Position numbers and translations under genes: made by a program. Below the pieces are notes generated by a model. It searched no databases. It saw nothing but the letters and a program-made list of their open reading frames with translations, and had not been told where the DNA came from. From contig NZ_AP021874.1 in NCBI RefSeq assembly GCF_009688945.1, positions 4,154,001 through 4,218,000 of the forward strand: a stretch of DNA of 64,000 bases, read 5' to 3'. This document shows, in pieces, positions 1-8,849 of the stretch; the first letter of the stretch is position 1; each line of letters opens with the position of its first letter. This DNA is from Desulfosarcina alkanivorans (lineage in GTDB: Bacteria; Desulfobacterota; Desulfobacteria; Desulfobacterales; Desulfosarcinaceae).

Positions 1-361
1 GCCCCTTTCCGACGGCGTCTCCTTCGGCAACCAAAATTTTCGTCACCACCGCCGGCATCGGCGGCGTTATTGCCTGGTCGCCGTTCTTTGGACCGCCTCT
101 GGTCCGGTGGGCAAGCGGTGTGTTGTTTTCTATAAACAGCCACGTGTGGCCATCCACCATCACCGCTTTTCCCTCTTCCGTATTGGCCACAAAGGCCATT
201 TTCTGCCGCCCATCGATGGTCATGGGGATCATGTGATCCGAAATCCGACCGTAAGCCACGTCTGCCCTGTTGCCGTCGATGGTGGCCGTAAATCGGCCGT
301 CCTCACCGGCATCCACCTGTAGGGGAATGGTTTCTTCTTGGCATTTCAGTTTGTATTCCAA
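1..361 (-). CDS. Biotin carboxyl carrier protein of acyl-CoA carboxylase, copy 1 (3' end outside window)
   Basis: This is the N-terminal 120 residues of a biotinyl-domain protein whose complete twin lies at 16762-17289. The visible part is the poorly conserved N-terminal half. The biotinylation motif lies beyond the window edge. I chose the TTG start at 361 because GGAG lies nine bases upstream and an upstream ATG would add an unlikely leader. It is the third gene of a carboxyltransferase, biotin carboxylase, carrier operon. The carrier delivers carboxybiotin between the two enzymes in the cytoplasm. Confidence 0.8.
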   Translation of the reverse strand, partial: MEYKLKCQEETIPLQVDAGEDGRFTATIDGNRADVAYGRISDHMIPMTIDGRQKMAFVANTEEGKAVMVDGHTWLFIENNTPLAHRTRGGPKNGDQAITPPMPAVVTKILVAEGDAVGKG

Positions 362-453
362 TGGTCTATTCTCCTGCCGGCTGTGATGCAGCCGACCGCA
401 CATATAGGTACAAGTGCGTTAATGCGGCCCTAAAACAACGATGTTATCCGCCC

Positions 454-1938
454 TCAGAGGCGCCAGGCCCTCAACGTTTGCCAGGGCCCGGGATGGTCGA
501 CCGCCGCCGTGCCCGCGGCCAATTTCCGCTTTTGCGTCATTGCGTCCGCCGCGTAAGCGATGGCGGCAAGATGCAGCGTGTCACGATCCGGTGACCACTC
601 TGGAAAATGGGTGTCGATAAAATCGGTATAGGTCTCCCCCTCCCTGAAATGGTTGGAGGAAAGGATATCGATCAAAAAAGCGATAGGTGTTTTGACGCCC
701 AACACCGCATAGGACCGAAGCGCACAGATCATCCGTCGAATGGCCGCATCGCGGGTTTCGGCATGGACCACCAGTTTGGATAAGATGGGATCGTACTCAA
801 CGGGAACCTCGAAACCGGAATATACACCGCAATCATTTCGGATGCCCGGTCCAGTGGGCTCTCTTAAAAAAACGATCCGTCCCGGGGACGGCATGAAATT
901 TCGTTGCGGATCTTCGGCATAAATACGGCACTCGATGGCATGTCCCGTGCCGGAAAGATCCTCCTGGGTCAGGGAAAGTCCCTTGCCTGATGCGATATCG
1001 ATCTGGTGACGCACCAGATCCATGCCGGTGATCATCTCCGTGATGGGATGTTCCACCTGCAGGCGCGTATTCACCTCCAGAAAGTAAAAATTGCCTTCCC
1101 GGTCGACGATAAATTCCACCGTACCCGCATTCACATAGCCCGCAGCCCGGGCCGCCGCCACTGCCGCTTGGCCCATCTCCGACCGCAACCGGGCATCCAC
1201 TGCCGGACTGGGGGTCTCCTCGATGATCTTTTGGTGCCGCCGCTGAATGGAACACTCTCGCTCGAAAAGGTGGACCACATTGCCATGGCTGTCGGCCAGG
1301 ATCTGAATCTCAACATGGCGGGATTTTGCCAGATATTTCTCCATATAGATGGCACCGTTTCCGAAAGCGGCCTCCGCTTCACGCGATGCCGATAGGCACG
1401 CTTCGGCAAGATCGTTCGGATCTTCCACAATGCGCATGCCCTTGCCGCCGCCGCCAGCCGAGGCCTTGATCAGCACAGGATAGCCGATCTGTTCGGCGTG
1501 CGCGGCCAATTTCACCATGTCTCCCGCTTCTTCGGTCGTGCCGGGTATTAAGGGCACGCCACCGTTGATCATGATTTGCCGCGCCGTGATTTTATCCCCC
1601 AGGTCACGGATCACCTGGGCCGGAGGACCGATGAAAACGATGCCCTCCTTTTCGCAGCGCTCTGCAAACATGGCATTTTCAGCTAAAAACCCGTAGCCGG
1701 GGTGAACGGCTTCCGCTCCTGTTTGTTTAATGACGGCGATCATACGATCGATGTTCAGGTAGCTCTCCGACGGTTCGGATGCGCCGATCCAAACCGCCTC
1801 GTCCGCTTCAAATACGTGCTGTGCCCGAGTGTCGACGTCCGAATAAACGGCCACGGTGCCGATTCCCATCTCCCGGCAGGTGCGCATGATCCGAACTGCG
1901 ATTTCTCCACGATTGGCAATCAGAATCTTCTTAAACAT
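454..1938 (-). CDS. Biotin carboxylase subunit of acyl-CoA carboxylase, copy 1
   Basis: This 494-residue protein carboxylates biotin on the carrier protein using ATP and bicarbonate. It opens with KKILIANRGEIAVRIMRTC, typical of the biotin carboxylase N-terminal domain. The glycine-rich ATP-grasp loop KASAGGGGKGMRI sits near residue 160. The ERECSIQRRHQKIIEE and EVNTRLQVEHPITE active-site segments follow near residues 230 and 285. The length equals that of free-standing AccC-type subunits, so carboxylase and carrier are split here. The start at 1938 has AGGAAA upstream, and a longer frame to 2037 would run into the preceding gene. The protein is identical in sequence to the copy at 17382. The substrate is set by the neighbouring carboxyltransferase. 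Confidence 0.95.
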   Translation of the reverse strand: MFKKILIANRGEIAVRIMRTCREMGIGTVAVYSDVDTRAQHVFEADEAVWIGASEPSESYLNIDRMIAVIKQTGAEAVHPGYGFLAENAMFAERCEKEGIVFIGPPAQVIRDLGDKITARQIMINGGVPLIPGTTEEAGDMVKLAAHAEQIGYPVLIKASAGGGGKGMRIVEDPNDLAEACLSASREAEAAFGNGAIYMEKYLAKSRHVEIQILADSHGNVVHLFERECSIQRRHQKIIEETPSPAVDARLRSEMGQAAVAAARAAGYVNAGTVEFIVDREGNFYFLEVNTRLQVEHPITEMITGMDLVRHQIDIASGKGLSLTQEDLSGTGHAIECRIYAEDPQRNFMPSPGRIVFLREPTGPGIRNDCGVYSGFEVPVEYDPILSKLVVHAETRDAAIRRMICALRSYAVLGVKTPIAFLIDILSSNHFREGETYTDFIDTHFPEWSPDRDTLHLAAIAYAADAMTQKRKLAAGTAAVDHPGPWQTLRAWRL

Positions 1939-1987
1939 TGCGTTTCCTGATGTTAGTTCTTGTCTGGACAATCCTGTTTCCATCCGG

Positions 1988-3604
1988 CTACATTCTGAAA
2001 TTCCCATAGCCAAACACATCGTGCCGGATGGGAGCATTCAGCGCCGCGGAGATCCCCAGACCCAGCACGTCGCGGGTCTTGGCCGGATCGATGATGCCGT
2101 CATCCCACAAGTTGGTTGTGCTGTGATATGCATCGCCTTCCCTGATGGTCGCTTCGATGACCGGTTTCTGGATGGCGGCCACCTCGTCATCGGTCAACAG
2201 CGGCATGCCGGTCCGAACCCGCTGATCGTTTTGCAGCGTGACCAGCACATCGGCCGCTTGTTGCCCACCCATGACGCCGATCTGGTGGTTGGGCCAGCTC
2301 CAAAGAAATCGCGGGCCATAGGCCCTTCCGCACATCGCATAATTACCGGCGCCGAAGGACGCCCCCACCATCACCGTGAACTTGGGCACCGTGGCCGTGG
2401 CCACGGCATTGACCATTTTGTGGCCGTTTTTGGTGATGCCGCCGCGCTCGTAATCCTTTCCGATGATGAAACCGGTAATGTTCTGTAAAAACACAAGCGG
2501 TATTTTGCGGCGGTCGCACAGTTGGATGAACTGGGTGCCCTTGAGTGCACATTCGGAGAACAAAATGCCGTTATTGCCCAGAATGCCCACGGGGTAGCCG
2601 TGAATATGTGCGAAACCACAAATAAGGGTCGGCCCATACATTTCCTTGAATTCGATAAATTCGCTACCGTCGACGATTCGAATGATGACTTCCCGGATAT
2701 CATACGGTGCGGCGATGTCCCGCGGAACGATTCCGTATATCTCTTTGGGATCGAACAAAGGCGGCTTGGGCGCTTTGGTGGTCAGCCGGGATTTGCGGGA
2801 GTCCGGCAGATTGGACACAAGTTGGCGAACGATCTCGATGGCATGGGCATCATCTTCGGCATAGTAATCGGAAACACCCGATTCGGCGCAGTGCAACTCC
2901 GCCCCGCCCAATTCGTCGGCCGTAACCTCCTCTCCGGTGGCCGCCTTGACCAGCGGTGGCCCGCCCAGGAAAATAGCCCCATGACCCTTGACGTGAACCA
3001 CCTCATCACTCATGGCCGGGATATAGGCTCCCCCGGCCGTGCAAAGACCCATGACGGCAGTGATCTGAGGAATGCCCATTTTGCTGATAACTGCCTGATT
3101 ATAAAAAACCCGCCCCCCATCGTCGAAATCAGGAAACACCTCGGCTTGAAGCGGTAAAAATGCACCAGCGGAATCCAGCAGGTTTACGATCGGCAGGCGG
3201 TTTTCCATAGCGATCGTCTGGCCGCGCAGGGTTTTCTTAACTCCCATCGGATAAAGGGCACCGCCTTTGATGCTGGGATCGCTGATCGAGACAAACACCT
3301 CCTTGCCCCCGACGATGCCGATCCCTGTGATCATTCCGGCTTTGTGAACCTTGCCGTCATAAAGGCCTCTTGCGGCCAGAGGCGCGATCTCCAAAAAGGG
3401 CGTGTTCGGATCCAGCAACCGTTCCAGTTTTTCTTTCGTTGGCAGTTTGCCGATTTCCGCAAGCCGCATCATTGCCTTTTCCGAACGTTGTTCCCATGCA
3501 GTCTTCAACTCTGTCTGCAAGCTTTCCACCAGCACCGCCATCGACTCGTAATTCTTTAAATATTCGTCCGAATGGGTATCGACTCTGGACTCGATCACGC
3601 TCAT
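1988..3604 (-). CDS. Acyl-CoA carboxylase carboxyltransferase subunit, methylcrotonyl/geranyl-CoA type, copy 1
   Basis: This 538-residue carboxyltransferase moves CO2 from carboxybiotin to an acyl-CoA. The segments LQNITGFIIGKDYE and AMCGRAYGPRFLWSWPN, and the VMGGQQAADVL stretch, are characteristic of the beta subunits of methylcrotonyl-CoA and geranyl-CoA carboxylases (LiuB/AtuC). They are less like propionyl-CoA carboxylase. I prefer the start at 3604 because GGAG is well spaced before it; an ATG at 3625 has no good ribosome site. It is the first gene of the operon behind a sigma-54-like promoter at 3700-3715. The exact substrate cannot be read from sequence alone. An AtuA family gene and a hydratase nearby favour a beta-methyl-enoyl-CoA (inference). 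Confidence 0.9.
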   Translation of the reverse strand: MSVIESRVDTHSDEYLKNYESMAVLVESLQTELKTAWEQRSEKAMMRLAEIGKLPTKEKLERLLDPNTPFLEIAPLAARGLYDGKVHKAGMITGIGIVGGKEVFVSISDPSIKGGALYPMGVKKTLRGQTIAMENRLPIVNLLDSAGAFLPLQAEVFPDFDDGGRVFYNQAVISKMGIPQITAVMGLCTAGGAYIPAMSDEVVHVKGHGAIFLGGPPLVKAATGEEVTADELGGAELHCAESGVSDYYAEDDAHAIEIVRQLVSNLPDSRKSRLTTKAPKPPLFDPKEIYGIVPRDIAAPYDIREVIIRIVDGSEFIEFKEMYGPTLICGFAHIHGYPVGILGNNGILFSECALKGTQFIQLCDRRKIPLVFLQNITGFIIGKDYERGGITKNGHKMVNAVATATVPKFTVMVGASFGAGNYAMCGRAYGPRFLWSWPNHQIGVMGGQQAADVLVTLQNDQRVRTGMPLLTDDEVAAIQKPVIEATIREGDAYHSTTNLWDDGIIDPAKTRDVLGLGISAALNAPIRHDVFGYGNFRM

Positions 3605-3699
3605 TGCGCCTGGCTCCTTCGTCATGCATGTCTATTATATAAAACCGTGAGGGGCCCAATTGCCCTCCGGACAACCGGGCTGCATCCTCTCCCGTACTA

Positions 3700-3715
3700 A
3701 ACAATAAACGTGCCA
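3700..3715 (-). promoter_or_regulatory. Sigma-54 (-24/-12) promoter for carboxylase operon, copy 1
   Basis: Read on the minus strand, the site is TGGCACGTTTATTGTT. It matches the sigma-54 consensus TGGCAC-N5-TTGC except for T in place of the last C. It lies about 95 bases upstream of the carboxyltransferase start and faces it. The equivalent position in copy 2 (21716-21731) keeps the same conserved bases although the surrounding sequence has diverged. A sigma-54 activator gene is encoded divergently. Confidence 0.65.
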
Positions 3716-3861
3716 ACTGTGGCGAAACGTGCTTTAATCGATTTATTCTTTATTTATTCATGTTGTTAGCAGTATTGGACATTCTATCGTTTTGCTGTTA
3801 GCCATTAGGTGTGTTGCATCACTGTTGAAGCAGTCAGTGTTTAAACTTAACAGTCTCAAAG

Positions 3862-4381
3862 AAAGGAAAACGTGAATCAGTAAGGTTTGAGCTATACGTA
3901 TACGGACGCCAACCCAATGTGAAACATCCAATCATTTTTCATGTTTCGATTAATAAAAATCCGGAAGGGCGGCCCGAATCGGCCAATGTGCTATTAGTGG
4001 ATGAAAGCGAACAAAACAGATCCTCGCCAGCCTTGAAAAAGAAAAAAAGATGCTTGAAAAGAAAGAGCAGGAACTTTTCCACTTTCGTAGGCAACACCGG
4101 CGAAGTAATCTGTATGCCGAAATGATTGGATCCGGCTCAAAAATGGAAGCGGTTTTTGAAACAATACTCCGGTGCGCCGAGGTGGACACAAACGTATTGA
4201 TCATGGGGGAAACCGGTGTTGGGAAGGAGCTCGCGGCCCGTGCGATCCACAGTCATAGCCACCGAAAAAAAGAACCATTTGTTACTGTTAACTGCGGGGC
4301 TCTTCCGGATGCGCTGATCGAATCCGAGCTTTTCGGCCACGTGAAAGGAGCCTTCACCGGAGCATCATCGAATCGTGCCGG
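3862..4381 (+). pseudogene. Decayed sigma-54 activator, copy 1 remnant
   Basis: Aligned with the intact activator at 21911-23347, this copy has lost 242 bases covering the start codon and most of the PAS domain. The junction lies between GAAAG and GAAGG at about 3863-3870. It also lacks one A near 4016, which shifts the frame, and it ends abruptly at 4381. What remains is the linker and the Walker A part of the AAA+ domain (MGETGVGKELAARAIHSH), ending just after the GAFTGA loop. It cannot make a working activator. Beyond 4381 lies an unrelated remnant on the other strand. Confidence 0.9.
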
Positions 4382-4690
4382 CTGAATACGGTGTCGAAGG
4401 CCCGCCTGTCGAAATGGGAGCGCATGGACCCGCTGATCGGAAAATAAAAATCATACGGCTGAATCATTTCCACCGGGAAACCCGTGTCCTCGGCGGCCGG
4501 ATCGAACAGGGGCATCAAAAAGGATAACCCGTCATGTGTCCGCCCCTGAACGAACAATCGTTGTCCCTGGATCACCCGATACCGATGAGCATTTCGGAAC
4601 AGGTACAAATCGGAAAAAAATACTCCGACAGCCCGTCTCCCAGCTTCGAAAACCGGGGCTGCAGCTCGGCGCCGTGATCGATTGTCGGAT
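4381..4690 (-). pseudogene. Remnant of a DUF2156-like (lysyltransferase C-terminal domain) protein
   Basis: On the minus strand two overlapping frames give a continuous protein-like sequence if one T is restored in the T7 run at 4614-4620. The reconstructed core reads LSEYFFSDLYLFRNAHRYRV, then a stretch containing FVQGRTHDGLSFLMPLFDP. This resembles the N-terminal part of DUF2156 proteins, which share the fold of phosphatidylglycerol lysyltransferase C-terminal domains. The 3' end is cut at 4381, exactly where the duplicated activator fragment starts. No convincing start codon is seen. The family call is from memory and tentative. Confidence 0.45.
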
Positions 4691-4766
4691 CCCGGTATTC
4701 AAAACATGTCTACAATGGATTCGCCGATTCGATCGTTATGGCCATTTCTGCTGGATCGCGCCTCCT

Positions 4767-6521
4767 TTAGGCAAGCAGGGATGACGGCATTTCGACCATC
4801 TTTGTTCGCAGATATTCTCCCAGCGTCTTGGCCTGGGGATCCATGCGAAACGATGCCGATACGCCGTCCTGCAGCACGCCCCGGACATAAAAATTGAGGG
4901 CGAACAGGTTCGGCAGTTCATATCGTTCGATCTCGAACACCGCCATGTCCGGCAGGAGTTCTTTGAGTTTGTCAACCGTCAGAAAATCGTTCAACCAGGC
5001 ATATGACGCGGGGGTCTGCCCCCAAATACCGAGATTGGCGTTGCCCCCCTTGTCACCGGATCGGGTGGCATAGATTCGGCCCAACGGCACGGAAGTCGTC
5101 GGCCCCGCCGGTACGGGTGGAATATCGACGGCGGCGGGCGGCGGCGACGGGATGTCCGATTCCGGCGGCGACGGGATGTCGAAGGTTTCGTCGCCCATAA
5201 CCACCGTTTGTGGAACCTTGTCCACGGAAACCAGCGTCGGCCAGTGTTGAATGACCGGCCGACCCTTGTCCGGAGGCGCCGTCAATGCCAATCCGGGAAC
5301 GGTGCAGAGCCCCAATTCGACAAATTTTGTGGAAAACATCGCCACTTTTTTGGCATCCGGATCCATGACGGAAAGCCGCAGGTAGGCGTAAGCCTCCTCA
5401 TTGCTGGACGGATTGACCTTGTCCGAGCGAATCAACTGCACGTCGATGACCTGGTACGCATCCTTGCCGCCGATGCTCTGGAAAAGCGTTTCCTCAATGA
5501 TTTTGGCCTGCTTCTCGATGTCCAGCCCCGCCAGCAGGAGAGTCATGGAATTACTGTGCCCGGACATGTTGTTGATGCACACCTTGGTGGTGCGCGGCGC
5601 CGGCTCCCCCCGGACGCCTTCGATCAAAACACGGTCGGGGCCTTCCTGGGAGATTTGAATGGTGTCGAACCGGGTGACGACATCCGGCGTGAGGTATCTC
5701 GGCTCCCGGATTTCATACATCAACTGGGCGGTCACGGTTCCGACGGAAACCAGCCCGCCGGTGCCGGGATGCTTGGTGATGACAAACGATCCGTCTTCGT
5801 TCATTTCGGCGATGGGAAATCCGACGTTATGGTAGGAGGGAATCTCGTGGATAAACGAATAGTTCCCACCGCAGGCCTGGCCACTGCATTCGATGATGTG
5901 TCCCGCAACGGCGGCGCCGGCCAATTTGTCCCAATCATCCGTTTGCCACCCAAAATGCCAGGCCGCCGGCCCCATCACCACGGCGGCGTCGGCCATCCGG
6001 CCGCCCACGATAATATCCGCACCGCTTTCCAGCGCTTTCACGACGCCCCATCCCCCGAGGTAGGCGTTGGCGGTAATGGGCATACCCGCCGCATCCTTTA
6101 ACGCGGTGCCTTTGTCCAGGTGGGTAAAAGTCTCTCCCTGCTCCTGCAGTTCGCCGAGGCGAGGCATGAGATCGTCGCCCTCGATATACGCGACTTTCGG
6201 ATGCAATCCCAGCGTTTGCGCGGTTTGTTCCAAAGCCGCCGCCAACCCCTTGGGGTTGAGTCCGCCGGCATTGGAAATCACCCGTATCTTTTTTTCCAGG
6301 CAAAGCCCCATCACCTGCTCCATTTGCTTGAGAAAGGTATGGGCGTATCCTTTTCCTGGATCCTTCATTTTTTGCTTGAGCAAAATCGCCATGGTCAGCT
6401 CCGCCAGGTAATCCCCCGTCAGGAAATCAATGGGACCGCCCTCGACCATTTCTTTTGCCGCAGAAAAGCGATCCCCGAAAAATCCACTGAAGTTGGCAAT
6501 GATAAGTTTATTGTTCGACAT
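4767..6521 (-). CDS. atuA: AtuA family (DUF1446) acyclic terpene utilization protein
   Basis: This 584-residue protein begins with an ANFSGFFGDR segment. It continues with SNAGGLNPKG and ADIIVGGRMADAAVVMGP, which are hallmarks of the AtuA/DUF1446 family. A proline-rich linker around residues 455-480 separates a C-terminal domain of about 100 residues (GRIYATRSGDKGGNANLG) that is typical of the long form. AtuA is required for growth on citronellol and geraniol in Pseudomonas, but its reaction is not established. The start has a clear GGAGG ribosome site. Upstream in the same direction lie an enoyl-CoA hydratase and an ACAD, and a carboxylase operon lies downstream. This matches the Atu gene set except for the missing ligase and SDR. 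Confidence 0.88.
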   Translation of the reverse strand: MSNNKLIIANFSGFFGDRFSAAKEMVEGGPIDFLTGDYLAELTMAILLKQKMKDPGKGYAHTFLKQMEQVMGLCLEKKIRVISNAGGLNPKGLAAALEQTAQTLGLHPKVAYIEGDDLMPRLGELQEQGETFTHLDKGTALKDAAGMPITANAYLGGWGVVKALESGADIIVGGRMADAAVVMGPAAWHFGWQTDDWDKLAGAAVAGHIIECSGQACGGNYSFIHEIPSYHNVGFPIAEMNEDGSFVITKHPGTGGLVSVGTVTAQLMYEIREPRYLTPDVVTRFDTIQISQEGPDRVLIEGVRGEPAPRTTKVCINNMSGHSNSMTLLLAGLDIEKQAKIIEETLFQSIGGKDAYQVIDVQLIRSDKVNPSSNEEAYAYLRLSVMDPDAKKVAMFSTKFVELGLCTVPGLALTAPPDKGRPVIQHWPTLVSVDKVPQTVVMGDETFDIPSPPESDIPSPPPAAVDIPPVPAGPTTSVPLGRIYATRSGDKGGNANLGIWGQTPASYAWLNDFLTVDKLKELLPDMAVFEIERYELPNLFALNFYVRGVLQDGVSASFRMDPQAKTLGEYLRTKMVEMPSSLLA

Positions 6522-6680
6522 GAGATCCTCCGAAAATAGTATAAGGGTTCAAGGGAAGGGGGCAACTTTCGAGTCTTGCAAAGTCTACATCTATTTTTTC
6601 AGCGGGCGACAGGAGTGCAGGCACGGCAAATCGAATATCATACGTTTTCCACTTGACTCCTTGAATCCTTATGGACGATA

Positions 6681-7451
6681 TTATTTTCCTGTAAATTCCG
6701 GCTTCCTCTTCTCCATAAACGCCGTCATCCCCTCCCGGGCGTCATCGGTGGCGAGCACTTTTTTCAACCCTTCGGAAAGCAGGTCCAGGGCATCTTCAAA
6801 GGGCATGTCGGCCATCCGGTAGAAGGCCTCCTTGCCCAGCCTCAAACCAATGGGGCTTTTGCCCACCAGTTTCTGCAATACTTCGGTCACCGCTTCGTCC
6901 AACTGCTCCGCCGGAACGACGCGGGTAAGCATGCCCATCTCCAGCGCCTGCTGCGCCGTCAGCCTGTCACCCAGCAGCACCATCTCCATCGCTTTTTTGT
7001 GGGGAACGTTGCGGAAAATTACCGCACCGATCATCATGGGGAAAAGACCCACATTGACCTCCGGGGTGCCAAACTGCGCGTTGTCCACGGCAATTACGAT
7101 GTCGCAAGCCAGCATGAAACCTGTGCCGCCCGCCAGACAATGCCCGTTGACGCGGGCCACGGTGGGTTTGGGAAAACCGGCGAGCCGCTTCAGCAGCGTC
7201 GCATAGCCGGCAATCGGGTCCATCCCGCTCGTGGTCATTCCCCCGCCAAGGTCCCCGCCCGAACAAAAAGCCTTCTCACCGGAACCGGTGACGCAGACTG
7301 CCCGCACCTGGTCATCTGCCTCGGCCCGGTCCAGGTACTGTAAAAATAGCTCGATTGCCTCCGCGCTGATGGCATTTCGCTGCGCTTCGCGATTTAGCGT
7401 AAAATAAGCAATCGAGGACTCGACACGATACAGCAAATGGTCTTCGGACAT
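6681..7451 (-). CDS. Enoyl-CoA hydratase/isomerase family protein
   Basis: This 256-residue crotonase-fold protein probably hydrates an enoyl-CoA. The oxyanion-hole segment KAFCSGGDLGGG is near residue 65, with a second, AGGTGFMLACDIV, near residue 105. The GTPEVNVGLFPMM stretch near residue 130 carries a glutamate. It resembles hydratases of Atu and Liu pathways, which act on glutaconyl-type CoA esters after carboxylation. GGAG precedes the start. The gene lies 160 bases upstream of atuA on the same strand and downstream of an ACAD, so co-transcription is likely. The true substrate is unknown. Confidence 0.85.
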   Translation of the reverse strand: MSEDHLLYRVESSIAYFTLNREAQRNAISAEAIELFLQYLDRAEADDQVRAVCVTGSGEKAFCSGGDLGGGMTTSGMDPIAGYATLLKRLAGFPKPTVARVNGHCLAGGTGFMLACDIVIAVDNAQFGTPEVNVGLFPMMIGAVIFRNVPHKKAMEMVLLGDRLTAQQALEMGMLTRVVPAEQLDEAVTEVLQKLVGKSPIGLRLGKEAFYRMADMPFEDALDLLSEGLKKVLATDDAREGMTAFMEKRKPEFTGK

Positions 7452-7519
7452 GATCTCACACTCCTTCCATGTTATAAATCGTCGTCATCTTTTTAAGGTA
7501 CAGGGGAATCGTCGTTTTC

Positions 7520-7647
7520 AACGGTTCGATCCGATTGATCTTCGTTGGGGTTGATTTCCTTGTTGATAAAATCGCGGACGGCCTTTCTGACCATCTCGTG
7601 ATCCTTCGGTATAATACATCTGATACGCGTCTCTTTTTTGAAGACAT
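7520..7647 (-). pseudogene. N-terminal fragment of an acyl-CoA dehydrogenase
   Basis: Just downstream of the intact ACAD gene, a short stretch with a strong ribosome site (GGAGGTGATCCC before ATG at 7647) encodes a repeat of that ACAD's N-terminus. After one base shift it reads PKDHEMVRKAVRDFINKEIN. The complete gene has SKDHEMVRKTVREFVDKEIN. The frame is shifted after about ten codons and the rest of the gene is missing. It is probably the scar of a tandem gene duplication followed by deletion. The in-frame product would be a meaningless 63-residue peptide. Confidence 0.75.
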
Positions 7648-7679
7648 GGGATCACCTCCAAATCGGTTCCGGTAGAGAA

Positions 7680-8849
7680 TCAGTACCCTTCCATTTTCGC
7701 AATAATATCACTCATCACCTCGTCCGCGCCCCCGCCGATGGACAAGATCCGTGCATCCCGATAATAGCGAGAAATCAGCATTTCGTTCATAAAGCCAAGC
7801 CCTCCGTACATCTGGAGGCATCCATCGGCGACTTTTCGAAGCAGTTTCCCGCTGTATAATTTTCCCATGGAGATCTCCTGGGTAACGTCCATCCCCGCTG
7901 CTTTCATGGTGGTGATATGGTAGGTCAGTTGTCGAAGTGCCTCGATTTCCGTCAACCAATCGGCGATGCGATGCCGGAGCACCTGCTTCGTGATCAGGGG
8001 CTTTCCGAAAACGATTCGGTTTTTGATATGCTCCACGGTCATGTCAATGATATCCTGGGAAGCGATATACACCATGGGCATCGCGGAAAACCGTTCGTGC
8101 TGAAACTGCTGCATTTGATAGATGAAACCTTCTCCTTCCTTGCCGATGAGGTGGTCTGCGGGAAGCCGAAGGTTATCGAAAAACAACTCCGCCGTATCGC
8201 TGCTGCGAATCCCCATTTTGTCGAGCTTTTTGCTGACCTGAAACCCAGGAAGATCCGTCGGTACGACAAACAGGCTGAAACAGTGGTGTCCCGGTTCGTC
8301 ACCGGTTCGAGCCAGCATGGTCAGAAAATCTGCCTGGGTTCCATTCGTGATGTAGGTTTTACTGCCGTTGATGACGTATTCATCTCCTTCCCGAACGGCG
8401 GTGGTCTGGAGTGCGGCGACATCCGATCCCGCCCCCGGTTCGGTAACGGCGATGGAGCAGACCATGTCACCGGCAATGGCCGGTTTTAAATATTTTTCTT
8501 TTAGAAATTCGGATCCGAACTCGTAAATAGCCGGCGTCGCCATGTGCGTTTGCACGGCGATGGCGATTGGCACGCCGAAGCCCTGCACATGCCCCAATTC
8601 TTCCAGGAATACGAGATCACACCAATAATCGAGCCCCTCGCCGCCGTACTTTGTATCATAACGAATTCCAAGGAAGCCCAATGCCCCCATTTTTTTAAAC
8701 AATTCATGAAGCGGGGCCTCCCCCGCCGCTTCCCAGTCATCGAGATTGGGATTGATCTCCTTGTCTACAAATTCCCTAACGGTCTTGCGGACCATCTCAT
8801 GATCTTTTGAAAAATACAGCTGTTCGGATGTCTTTGCTCGACTGCCCAT
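7680..8849 (-). CDS. Acyl-CoA dehydrogenase (isovaleryl/citronellyl-CoA dehydrogenase-like)
   Basis: This 389-residue flavoprotein introduces an alpha,beta double bond and passes electrons to ETF. It has the SIAVTEPGAGSDVAAL segment near residue 130 and the GSKTYITNGTQAD segment. The C-terminal EGT glutamate of medium-chain enzymes is absent (it reads SIGGGADEVM). A glutamate is present in FQHERFSAM, the position used by isovaleryl- and long-chain dehydrogenases. The start at 8849 has AAGGAG at ideal spacing; an upstream ATG at 8909 does not. As first gene before hydratase and atuA it would be the AtuD/LiuA-like step (inference). Confidence 0.88.
   Translation of the reverse strand: MGSRAKTSEQLYFSKDHEMVRKTVREFVDKEINPNLDDWEAAGEAPLHELFKKMGALGFLGIRYDTKYGGEGLDYWCDLVFLEELGHVQGFGVPIAIAVQTHMATPAIYEFGSEFLKEKYLKPAIAGDMVCSIAVTEPGAGSDVAALQTTAVREGDEYVINGSKTYITNGTQADFLTMLARTGDEPGHHCFSLFVVPTDLPGFQVSKKLDKMGIRSSDTAELFFDNLRLPADHLIGKEGEGFIYQMQQFQHERFSAMPMVYIASQDIIDMTVEHIKNRIVFGKPLITKQVLRHRIADWLTEIEALRQLTYHITTMKAAGMDVTQEISMGKLYSGKLLRKVADGCLQMYGGLGFMNEMLISRYYRDARILSIGGGADEVMSDIIAKMEGY

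Larger units (their letters stand above)
1..4381. repeat. Segmental duplication, copy 1
   Basis: This block matches 16929-22662, with an offset of 16928 bases at the left. The match covers the end of a biotin carrier gene, a biotin carboxylase, a carboxyltransferase, the divergent promoter region and part of a sigma-54 activator. It runs off the left window edge, so its left boundary is unknown. The right boundary is sharp at 4381, inside the AAA+ domain of the activator. I saw no difference between copies from 1 to about 3100, a handful of substitutions from 3100 to 3600, and clear divergence in the intergenic region. Copy 1 lacks the insertion found in copy 2 but has a 242-base deletion in the activator. 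Confidence 0.95.

Noticed and set aside
1988..3604. Annotation of the carboxyltransferase as propionyl-CoA carboxylase
   Set aside because: The CGRAYGPRFLW and NITGF regions and the neighbouring AtuA and hydratase genes fit the methylcrotonyl/geranyl-CoA group better.
5208..6101. Plus-strand open frame of 297 codons opposite atuA
   Set aside because: The minus-strand AtuA protein is clearly the real gene in this interval.
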